From Kofleriaceae bacterium (GTDB taxonomy: Bacteria; Myxococcota_A; Polyangia; Haliangiales; Haliangiaceae): a stretch of DNA of 6,292 nt. The first letter of the stretch is position 1. Every line of letters begins with the position of its first letter. This document shows, piece after piece, positions 1-5,772 of the stretch. The stretch is from NCBI GenBank assembly GCA_024642805.1, contig JAHEAK010000319.1, positions 1-6,292 on the forward strand. Direction: 5' to 3'. Below the pieces are notes generated by a model, which was given only the letters and a program-made list of their open reading frames with translations, made no database searches and was not told where the DNA came from. Position numbers and translations under genes: made by a program.

Positions 1-1910
1 CTCTGCGCTTTGCCCGCAGGCACCATTTGCCCTACTGGCGTCTGGAGGACGGCTTTCTGCGCTCGGTCGGACTCGGCGTCCACGGCGACACCGCGCTCTC
101 GATGGTCGCCGATGATGCTGGCATGTATTACGACGCGCGCCGTGCCTCGCGACTGGAAGCGCTGCTCGACAATCCGACTCCCGAGTTAGAAGCGCCAGAG
201 CTCTTGGCGCGTGCACAGGCGCTGATGGCCGAGATTCGCAAGCACGGCATTTCCAAATACAACGATTCGCCGCTGGCGCCCTTCGACCTGCCCCAGACGG
301 GTCGCAAGCGCATCCTCATTGTCGATCAGACCGCGGGCGATCTGAGCGTGGCCTGCGGGCTGGGCACGGCCAGCGCCTTTACCGACATGCTGGCGGCCGC
401 ACGCGAGGAGCATCCAGACGCCGACATCTACATCAAGACCCACCCCGATGTGGTGAGTGGCAAGAAGCGCGGCTATCTCGGGCAGGTGCAGGCACAGGAG
501 GGGCTCAGCCTCTTGACCAGCGCCGTCAATCCCATTCGCTTGCTCGAGCAAGTCGACAAGGTCTACGTGGTGACCTCGCAGCTCGGCCTGGAGGCGCTCA
601 TCTGTGGCAAAGAGGTGGTCTGCTTTGGTGCGCCCTTCTACTCCGGCTGGGGGCTTAGCGATGATCGCCGAAAGGTGGCACGCCGCACGCGCACCCGCTC
701 TCTCGCCGAGCTGGTGGCCGCGGCCTATATTCTGTATTCGCGCTACGTGGATGCCGACACCGGGCAGCCCTGCGAGGTCGAGCGCGTGGTCGAGCACCTG
801 GCCTTGCAGCGTCGAGAGTTTGCCCGCAATCAGGGACGTCTCTTTTGCTTCGGCTTCATCAAACACTTTTGGAAGCAGAACTACGTGCGCGCCTATCTGC
901 GCTGCCCCGGCAACGAGGTGATCTTCGCGCGCAGTGCCGCGCACGCCGAGAGCCTTGGCTTCGATCGCGAATGCAAGATCGTGGTCTGGGGCATGCGCGC
1001 CCACGACGAGGTCGATGCGCTGAGCAAGAAGCACGGGGTTGCCATCTGGCGCATGGAGGACGGCTTTCTGCGCTCGCTGGGCCTTGGTTCCGACATGGCG
1101 ACGCCGGCCTCGCTGGTCGTGGATCGCCAGGGCATCTACTTCGATCCTGGTGAGCCCAGTGAGCTCGAGAGCATCTTGCAGACCAGCGAGTTCGACGAGG
1201 CCCTCTTAGCCAGAGCCCGAGACCTGCGCGAGCGCCTGTGCGCAAGCGGTCTCTCCAAGTACAACGTCGGCGATCGCCACCGGCAGCTGCACCTCGAGGC
1301 CGGCGAACGAAGGGTGGTCCTGGTGCCAGGGCAGGTCGAGGACGACGCCTCCATCGAGCTTGGCTGCCAGGACATCCGCACCAATCTGGGCCTCTTGGAG
1401 GCGGTGCGGGCGGCCCTGCCCAATGCCTACATCCTCTTCAAGCCGCACCCGGATGTGCTCAGCGGCAATCGAAGTGGAAATATCCCGAAAAATCGAGCGC
1501 TTGAGGTCTGTGATCAGGTAGAAGAGCAGGCAACTCTGGCACAATGTCTGGCAGTGGTGGACCAGGTCCATGTCATGACTTCGCTGGTTGGTTTCGAAGC
1601 GATGCTCCGTGGGCTGAAGGTGCACACCTACGGCCAGCCCTTTTATGCTGGTTGGGGCTTGTCGACGGACCGCCACCCACCAGCACGTCGCACGCGCAGG
1701 CTTGCCCTCGATGAGCTCGTCGCCGGCACCTATCTTGCTTATCCCCGTTACCTCAATCGCAAGAGCTTTCGCTTCACCAGCGCTGAGGCGGTGGTCGATG
1801 AGTTGGAGACCGATCGCGAAGCGGGTGTCGAAAAGTTGCAGGTTGGATGGCCGCGTCGGCAGCTGCGCAAGCTCGGGCACATCGCAAGGGAGCTCAGTCG
1901 TGGGGCCTAA
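1..1910 (+). CDS. kpsC: KpsC, two-domain capsule beta-Kdo transferase (5' partial)
   Basis: KpsC extends Kdo-phosphatidylglycerol with alternating beta-linked Kdo from CMP-Kdo, making the linker that anchors group 2 capsules; it acts at the cytoplasmic face of the inner membrane. The frame is open from base 3, so the true start lies outside the window; the TTG at base 27 is internal. By comparison with E. coli KpsC (about 675 aa, from memory) roughly 75 N-terminal residues are missing. Counting base 27 as residue 1, two homologous modules follow each other. Module 1 has WRLEDGFLRS (4-13), DQTAGDLSV (100-108), KTHPD (137-141) and FYSGWGLS (204-211). Module 2 has WRMEDGFLRS (341-350), GQVEDDAS (435-442), KPHPD (472-476) and FYAGWGLS (539-546). 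In E. coli the N-terminal module makes the beta-2,4 and the C-terminal module the beta-2,7 linkage (GT107 prototype). All these motifs are intact, so both centres look active. The end overlaps kpsS by 11 bases. Confidence 0.95.
   Translation, partial: LRFARRHHLPYWRLEDGFLRSVGLGVHGDTALSMVADDAGMYYDARRASRLEALLDNPTPELEAPELLARAQALMAEIRKHGISKYNDSPLAPFDLPQTGRKRILIVDQTAGDLSVACGLGTASAFTDMLAAAREEHPDADIYIKTHPDVVSGKKRGYLGQVQAQEGLSLLTSAVNPIRLLEQVDKVYVVTSQLGLEALICGKEVVCFGAPFYSGWGLSDDRRKVARRTRTRSLAELVAAAYILYSRYVDADTGQPCEVERVVEHLALQRREFARNQGRLFCFGFIKHFWKQNYVRAYLRCPGNEVIFARSAAHAESLGFDRECKIVVWGMRAHDEVDALSKKHGVAIWRMEDGFLRSLGLGSDMATPASLVVDRQGIYFDPGEPSELESILQTSEFDEALLARARDLRERLCASGLSKYNVGDRHRQLHLEAGERRVVLVPGQVEDDASIELGCQDIRTNLGLLEAVRAALPNAYILFKPHPDVLSGNRSGNIPKNRALEVCDQVEEQATLAQCLAVVDQVHVMTSLVGFEAMLRGLKVHTYGQPFYAGWGLSTDRHPPARRTRRLALDELVAGTYLAYPRYLNRKSFRFTSAEAVVDELETDREAGVEKLQVGWPRRQLRKLGHIARELSRGA
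43..65 (+). repeat. 23-bp exact direct repeat in kpsC, copy 1
   Basis: These 23 bases encode the LEDGFLRS core of the first Kdo-transferase module. They are identical to bases 1054-1076, which encode the equivalent site of the second module. The copies lie 1011 bp (337 codons) apart and in the same frame. This is a remnant or homogenised part of the internal domain duplication rather than a mobile repeat. Confidence 0.9.
1054..1076 (+). repeat. 23-bp exact direct repeat in kpsC, copy 2
   Basis: Second copy of the repeat at 43-65, encoding the MEDGFLRS core of the second Kdo-transferase module. Identity breaks on both sides within a few bases although the proteins remain similar, so the exact match is local. 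Confidence 0.9.
1886..1892 (+). promoter_or_regulatory. Ribosome binding site of kpsS
   Basis: AAGGGAG lies inside the end of kpsC, seven bases before the GTG at 1900. It decides the kpsS start: the open frame continues upstream to base 1645, but there it only shadows kpsC. Confidence 0.75.
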
Positions 1911-3159
1911 GAGCGCGCTGCTCTTGCAAGGACCCGTCGGGCCCTTCTTCAAGCGTTTTGCCGATGAGCTCGAAAAGCACGGAGCTCGCGTCACCAAGGT
2001 CAACTTCAACGGTGGCGACTCGATCTACTACCGCGGGCCCAATGCGGTCTCTTATCGCGACCCCATGGATGAGTGGCCGGCCTTCTTTCGCAAGCTGGTT
2101 GCCGAGCGCGAAGTCGACTCGGTGTTTCTGGTCGGGGATTGTCGGGCCATGCACAAGGCCATCATCCCGATTGCCAAAGAGCTGGGAGTTGCGGTCTGGG
2201 TGTTCGAGGAGGGCTATTTGCGCCCCGATCACATCACCCTCGAGCGCGATGGCGTCAATGGCAACTCCAGCATGTCGAAGGACCCGGAGCTGTACCGCCA
2301 GGAGGTGGCCACCCTGGGACCGGTGCCAAAGGCCGAGCATATCGGCAGCACCTTCGCGCCCTTTGCCCTGCAGAGCGTGGTCTACGCCTGCGCGTTGGCG
2401 GCCGGCGGCTTTCGCTATCCGCACTACCAGCATCACCGCGATCTGCGACTCTTTGGCCAGGTGGTGGCCTGGACGCGCAGCACCTGGCGCAAGCAGGCCT
2501 ACGCCTTCAAGGAGCGCGGCATCTATGAGAAGGCGGTTTCCGAGTGGAGCGGTAGCTTCTTCTTGGTGCCACTGCAGCTGCACTGCGATTTTCAGATCGT
2601 CCACTCGGACTACGAGAGCATTCCTGCCTTCATTGAGGAGGTCATCGAGACCTTTGCCAAGAGCGGGCCGAGCGATACCCGCCTGCTGGTCAAGCATCAT
2701 CCCCTCGACCGGGCCTATCGCGACTACACCGGCCTGCTAGCCCGCTTGGCTCGGCGCTACGGCATCGAAGGTCGCGTGCACTACATCCACGACCAGCACC
2801 TGCCGACCTTGCTCAAGCACGCGCGCGGCGTGGTCACTATGAACAGTACCGTCGGCACCAGCGCCCTGTATCACGGCGCCCCCGTCAAGGTCATGGGTCG
2901 GGCGATCTACAACATCCCCGAGCTCACCTATCAGGGCAGTCTCGCCAACTTCTTCTGCGAGATCGACAAGGTCGATGAAGAGCTCTTCAAGTCCTTCAAC
3001 CGCTGGATGCGCGAGAACAATCAGATCAACGGCAGCTTCTACAAGACCGGCACCGTCGACACCGCCAGCGAAGTCTTGCGCTTTTTGCGCGAGCGAGCCG
3101 AGACGAGCAATCAGCCCGTGCCCGGCTCGGATGCCAAGGCCGCGCGCAAGCTGTTCTAG
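1900..3159 (+). CDS. kpsS: KpsS, initiating capsule beta-Kdo transferase
   Basis: KpsS transfers the first Kdo from CMP-Kdo to phosphatidylglycerol, making the primer that KpsC extends; it acts at the inner-membrane cytoplasmic face. The GTG at 1900 gives 419 aa (E. coli KpsS is about 390). It was chosen because the conserved N-terminus (ALLLQGPVGPFF) begins within a few codons and AAGGGAG lies seven bases upstream. Visible family motifs in order are FNGGD, VGDCR, FEEGYLRPD (102-110), KHHPLDR (265-271), NSTVGTSAL (315-323) and then KVMG and LTYQG. These match E. coli KpsS in order and spacing. The FEEGYLR and KHHP motifs parallel the EDGFLR and KPHPD motifs of KpsC, as expected for related CMP-Kdo transferases. 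The 11-base overlap with kpsC suggests translational coupling. The C-terminus after about residue 400 is a polar tail without recognisable motifs. Confidence 0.95.
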   Translation: MGPKSALLLQGPVGPFFKRFADELEKHGARVTKVNFNGGDSIYYRGPNAVSYRDPMDEWPAFFRKLVAEREVDSVFLVGDCRAMHKAIIPIAKELGVAVWVFEEGYLRPDHITLERDGVNGNSSMSKDPELYRQEVATLGPVPKAEHIGSTFAPFALQSVVYACALAAGGFRYPHYQHHRDLRLFGQVVAWTRSTWRKQAYAFKERGIYEKAVSEWSGSFFLVPLQLHCDFQIVHSDYESIPAFIEEVIETFAKSGPSDTRLLVKHHPLDRAYRDYTGLLARLARRYGIEGRVHYIHDQHLPTLLKHARGVVTMNSTVGTSALYHGAPVKVMGRAIYNIPELTYQGSLANFFCEIDKVDEELFKSFNRWMRENNQINGSFYKTGTVDTASEVLRFLRERAETSNQPVPGSDAKAARKLF

Positions 3160-3164
3160 GCGCG

Positions 3165-3194
3165 AGCGCAGGCCTGGCGCGAAGCCTGGTCGCT
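3165..3194. terminator. Possible bidirectional hairpin between kpsS and kpsE
   Basis: The two operons converge with only 33 bases between stop codons. Within that gap AGCG plus CAGGC (3165-3173) can pair with GCCTG plus CGCT (3184-3194), leaving a two-base bulge and a 10-base loop. The stem is GC-rich and its last bases reach into the kpsE stop codon. There is no T-run on either side, so this is not a textbook intrinsic terminator. It may serve both strands, or the pairing may be chance in GC-rich DNA. Confidence 0.35.
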
Positions 3195-4101
3195 AGAAAC
3201 GTGCGTGTTCGCGGACCGCTGCGCCCAGCATGCTGAAGACAGCCATGCTGACCAACGAGAGCACGAAGACCGTGGTGATGCCCCACAGCCGTCGCGGCTT
3301 GGATGGCTTGCTCGGCTGCGAGGGCGCGGAGATTGTCACCAGTCGCTGCTTGCCCTCGAGGGCCAAGACCTGGGCCTGGTCGCGGGCGGCCAGCTTGTCC
3401 TCGAGTCGTTTGCGGGCCAGCTCGACTTGAAAGTGTGCCGAGTCGATCTCGGCGACGATGGCGCCGGTGGCAGGCTGCTCGCTTTGGCGCTGCAAGAGGG
3501 CTCCCAGGGCCTGGTCTGCCAGTGTCAGCGCTGCGCTGGCCTTCGTTGCTTGCTCCTCGGCCAGAGCCAGGTCGCCGGCAATGAGATCTTCGTATTGCGA
3601 GGCCAACATGGTCTCGGAAGCGGCAATGATGGCCGACGCGAATTTCTGTGCGTCTTTGCCGCTGAAGGCGCGCACGCGCAGCTCGAGCGAGCCGGTGTCA
3701 TCGAGATAGCTCACCTTTACCTTGTCGCGAAAGTAGCGATACTGCTCTTCGGGGCCGGCGCTGCTCGACATCTTGGACCAGCGGTCGCCCTTGCTGTTGA
3801 AGTGCTCGAACCAGCCTGCCCCGGCCAGCAGGTGTTGAAACATGTCTCGGGAGAGCATGTACTCTTTGACCGACTTGGAGTCGCGCTTCATGATCACGAC
3901 TTTGGCGTCCTTGGAGGACTGCAGCGATACCAGGCCGACCGAGTCGTACTGCGGCGCAGCAATCAGGCCATAGTAGATGATGCCGGCAACCGTCGGCAGC
4001 ACTACCCAGAGGGTCAACCTGCGCAAGAGTCGGCGCAGACGGGCGCGCCGTATTTCCCTAGAGCTTGCGTCTACGCGACTTCGTTCGACTTCACTACTCA
4101 T
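3193..4101 (-). CDS. kpsE: KpsE-like capsule export co-polymerase/adaptor (PCP-3), short form
   Basis: KpsE-family proteins sit in the inner membrane with a large periplasmic coiled-coil region and connect the KpsMT exporter to the outer-membrane channel. The 302-aa product has an arginine-rich cytoplasmic N-terminus (15-29), a first membrane segment (about 29-48), the family-type start of the periplasmic domain (APQYDS, 49-54), a helical region with heptad-like pattern (about 150-250), the proline-rich stretch ISAPSQPSKPSKPRR (257-271) and a second membrane segment (about 273-295). E. coli KpsE is about 380 aa; the difference appears to lie in the coiled-coil region, where only one modest helical pair remains. 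The start ATG overlaps the kpsT stop in ATGA (4098-4101), with AAGAGG four bases upstream, so translation is probably coupled. It is the last gene of kpsMTE; no kpsD follows. Assignment to the family is firm, but whether it does everything KpsE does is inference. Confidence 0.88.
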   Translation of the reverse strand: MSSEVERSRVDASSREIRRARLRRLLRRLTLWVVLPTVAGIIYYGLIAAPQYDSVGLVSLQSSKDAKVVIMKRDSKSVKEYMLSRDMFQHLLAGAGWFEHFNSKGDRWSKMSSSAGPEEQYRYFRDKVKVSYLDDTGSLELRVRAFSGKDAQKFASAIIAASETMLASQYEDLIAGDLALAEEQATKASAALTLADQALGALLQRQSEQPATGAIVAEIDSAHFQVELARKRLEDKLAARDQAQVLALEGKQRLVTISAPSQPSKPSKPRRLWGITTVFVLSLVSMAVFSMLGAAVREHARF

Positions 4102-4763
4102 GCTGCCTCTTGCGCCTGATGGGCCTCGTATACCTTGTATGCTTCGTCCACGCTATCAAAGAGCTGCAGTCTTCCCCGGTGCATGACCGCGCAGCGGGTG
4201 CAGTACTCGCGAATCGTGTCGGGGCTGTGGCTGACCATGATGAGAGAGGAGCGCTGGCTGCGCTCCGAAAAGGCATTCCTGCACTTGGTCTTAAAGTTGG
4301 TGTCACCGACGGCGGTGATTTCATCGACCAGGTAGACGCTAAAATCGATGGCCATCGACAGACCGAAGGCCAGGCGTGCCCGCATGCCAGAGGAATAGGT
4401 GCGAATGGGCATGTAGAAGTAGTCGCCCAGCTCGGCAAAAGCTCGGGTCTCATCCGTGACCCGATCGACGTCCTGGGCGTAGATGCGGGCAACGAATCGG
4501 CAGTTGTCCTCACCGGTCAGCGAGCCGCTGAAGCCACCGGAAAAGCCGATAGGCCAAGAAATCTGTCCATCGGTGCGCACCGTGCCCAGATCGGGCATTT
4601 CGGCGCCGCCGATGATGCGCAGTAGGGTCGACTTGCCAGCACCGTTTTTGCCGAGAATGCCGATGTTCTCCCCCGTGGGCAGAGTGATGGTGATGTCGTC
4701 GAGCACCACGTTGGGACCAAAGGGCGTGTGGTAGACCTTGGTAATGTTCTTAAGTGCGATCAT
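4098..4763 (-). CDS. kpsT: KpsT, capsule exporter ATP-binding subunit
   Basis: KpsT hydrolyses ATP to drive export of lipid-linked capsule polysaccharide through KpsM. The 221-aa length matches the family (about 219 in E. coli). Motifs seen are Walker A GKNGAGKST (38-46, with leading G38), the ABC signature YSSGM (123-127), Walker B VYLVDE with catalytic E148, a D-loop-like stretch (150-154) and the H-loop VSHS with H179. The segment GFSGGFSGSLTGEDN (73-87) is typical of the polysaccharide-export (Wzt/KpsT) branch. It lacks the C-terminal carbohydrate-binding domain of O-antigen Wzt proteins, which supports a capsule exporter. The start ATG overlaps the kpsM stop (ATGA, 4760-4763). No clear Shine-Dalgarno lies upstream, so it probably depends on translation of kpsM. 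It ends in a second ATGA overlap with kpsE. Confidence 0.96.
   Translation of the reverse strand: MIALKNITKVYHTPFGPNVVLDDITITLPTGENIGILGKNGAGKSTLLRIIGGAEMPDLGTVRTDGQISWPIGFSGGFSGSLTGEDNCRFVARIYAQDVDRVTDETRAFAELGDYFYMPIRTYSSGMRARLAFGLSMAIDFSVYLVDEITAVGDTNFKTKCRNAFSERSQRSSLIMVSHSPDTIREYCTRCAVMHRGRLQLFDSVDEAYKVYEAHQAQEAA
4106..4111 (-). promoter_or_regulatory. Ribosome binding site of kpsE
   Basis: AAGAGG on the minus strand, inside the end of kpsT, with four bases to the kpsE ATG. The spacing is short but usable and fits reinitiation at the ATGA junction. Confidence 0.5.
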
Positions 4764-5608
4764 GACATCTGAATGCGTCGACGGGTGATGGTCTCGAGGG
4801 TGAGACCAATCAACAGCAAACCGAGAACCCAGGTTAGGACCAGTGGAATGTTGACGTATTGATCCGAGTATTCAGGAAACCAGCCGGCCCGTACCGCCTC
4901 GGTAACGTGCATGACCGGGTTGTGCAGCACGAATCGTCGATAACCGAGCGGAACCGAGTGGGCGGTAAAGAAAAGTCCCGAGATCCAAAAGAAAGGCCGC
5001 ATGATGGGGCCACGAGTCCGATCGGCCACATTGGAGAGTTGGCCAAGCCCCATGAAGATGAGGCCAAGACTAGCTCCCAGGAGCGAGGCCATGGCAAATC
5101 CAGCGACGATCAACATGGGATCGGCGATGTCGACCTTCTGCTGGACCAGCACGTTGCCACCCATGAGCAAGAAGAACACCGCGGTGTAGGTGCAAAACTC
5201 GAGTGCGACGCGCGCGAAGACCACATCGAGTGGCTTGACTTGCGGATAGAAGAGCAGGCCTTTGTTGCCATTGATGGCCTGGGAGACCTGCGCGGTGGAT
5301 TTGGTAAAGAGCAAATAGGGAATGATGCCCGTGACCAGAAAGCCGAAGACGTTCAGTCCATCGGCCGGCTTCCTGTGCGCCACCTTGAACATGATGGCGA
5401 AGGTGATGATCATCAGCGCGGGTTCAAGGAGCGCCCAGGCATAGCCGAGCTTGTGCTTGCCAAAGCGCGTACGGGTCTCGCGCAGGATCAGTGCGTTGAT
5501 GACGTTGAATTGACCGATGACGGCGTTGATGAAGGGAGCCGTCTCTCGGCGCAGGGACGGGCCGGCCAGTGCCTTGGCATCCGTCTCCAGTGCTTCCGAT
5601 TCGCTCAT
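4760..5608 (-). CDS. kpsM: KpsM, capsule exporter permease (ABC-2 type)
   Basis: KpsM is the membrane subunit that, as a dimer with KpsT, moves lipid-anchored capsule polysaccharide across the inner membrane. From the ATG at 5608 it has 282 aa (E. coli about 258). It shows the family signature LRETRTRFGKHKLGYAW (42-58), then LLEP, and about six hydrophobic segments (roughly 57-76, 87-103, 132-155, 164-190, 204-218, 253-272), with NPVMHVTEAVR (230-240) before the last. The frame is open further up to an ATG at 5707 (315 aa). I prefer 5608 because the extra 33 residues have no counterpart in the family and the downstream N-terminus is already about 25 residues longer than usual. AAGG stands only three bases before ATG 5608, so the ribosome site is weak evidence. 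It is the first gene of kpsMTE and is coupled to kpsT by ATGA. Confidence 0.93.
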   Translation of the reverse strand: MSESEALETDAKALAGPSLRRETAPFINAVIGQFNVINALILRETRTRFGKHKLGYAWALLEPALMIITFAIMFKVAHRKPADGLNVFGFLVTGIIPYLLFTKSTAQVSQAINGNKGLLFYPQVKPLDVVFARVALEFCTYTAVFFLLMGGNVLVQQKVDIADPMLIVAGFAMASLLGASLGLIFMGLGQLSNVADRTRGPIMRPFFWISGLFFTAHSVPLGYRRFVLHNPVMHVTEAVRAGWFPEYSDQYVNIPLVLTWVLGLLLIGLTLETITRRRIQMS

Positions 5609-5711
5609 TCGCCTTGGAAGCAAGTACCGAGATTCTCGGAGTACGGTCAAGGGCAACGACTGGCAGAGCTGCGGAAAGCCAGCAAAGGCGCCCATGAAAC
5701 TCACCATGTTA

Positions 5712-5734
5712 TTGAAATTGCTTGAGTTTCAAGC
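5712..5734. repeat. Nested inverted repeats in the divergent promoter region
   Basis: GCTTGA (5720-5725) and TCAAGC (5729-5734) form a perfect 6-bp inverted repeat around three bases. TTGAAA (5712-5717) and TTTCAA (5727-5732) form a second one around nine bases. The two overlap, so only one can form at a time. Their position between divergent genes makes a regulator operator possible; no known binding site was recognised. Confidence 0.5.
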
Positions 5735-5749
5735 CTTGATAGAAAAAAG

Positions 5750-5766
5750 CAGACCTGCCAGACTGC
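5750..5766 (+). repeat. Imperfect tandem repeat before the methyltransferase start
   Basis: CAGACCTGC (5750-5758) is followed directly by CAGACTGC (5759-5766), the same unit with one C missing, six bases before the ATG at 5773. It occupies the place where a ribosome binding site would be expected, and no good Shine-Dalgarno is seen there. It may be chance. Confidence 0.4.
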
Positions 5767-5772
5767 CGGCTC

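Larger units (their letters stand above)
5609..5772. promoter_or_regulatory. Divergent intergenic region between kpsM and the methyltransferase gene
   Basis: This is the only sizeable noncoding stretch in the window and the only place where promoters for both kpsMTE and the rightward gene could lie. Bases 5701-5750 are clearly richer in A+T than the flanking genes. On the minus strand TTGAAA (5732-5727) followed after 15 bases by TAACAT (5711-5706) is a possible promoter for kpsM, with a spacer shorter than ideal. On the plus strand TTGAAA (5712-5717) has only a poor -10 candidate near 5735-5741. If the kpsM frame really began at 5707 the noncoding part would shrink to 65 bp. The promoter calls are weak; the regulatory role is inferred from gene orientation. 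Confidence 0.5.

Noticed and set aside
186..1034. 282-aa open frame on the minus strand within kpsC
   Set aside because: It lies antisense to a clearly recognised KpsC, has no recognisable motifs, and is expected from the codon bias of GC-rich DNA. The same holds for the minus frames at 1206-2009 and 1894-2700.
1645..1899. Upstream extension of the kpsS frame (total 504 codons)
   Set aside because: This part fully overlaps the conserved second Kdo-transferase module of kpsC, and KpsS homology begins only at the GTG at 1900, which has its own ribosome binding site.
3205..4119. 304-aa plus-strand open frame almost fully antisense to kpsE
   Set aside because: The minus frame gives a coherent two-membrane-segment KpsE with ATGA coupling to kpsT; the plus frame gives no recognisable domain.
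4961..4970. GGCGGTAAAG, resembling the ops element of JUMPstart (RfaH recruitment)
   Set aside because: It differs from GGCGGTAGC at a key position, lies inside kpsM on the opposite strand, and is not upstream of either operon. No ops element was seen at 5609-5772.
4859..5725. 288-aa plus-strand open frame antisense to kpsM
   Set aside because: The product is highly polar and featureless, while the minus frame is a clear ABC-2 permease; it is a mirror of that gene's hydrophobic codons.
5735..5772. T-run on the minus strand (5742-5748) after GC-rich bases, as a possible terminator
   Set aside because: The bases before it form only a 4-bp stem, and no minus-strand gene ends there.
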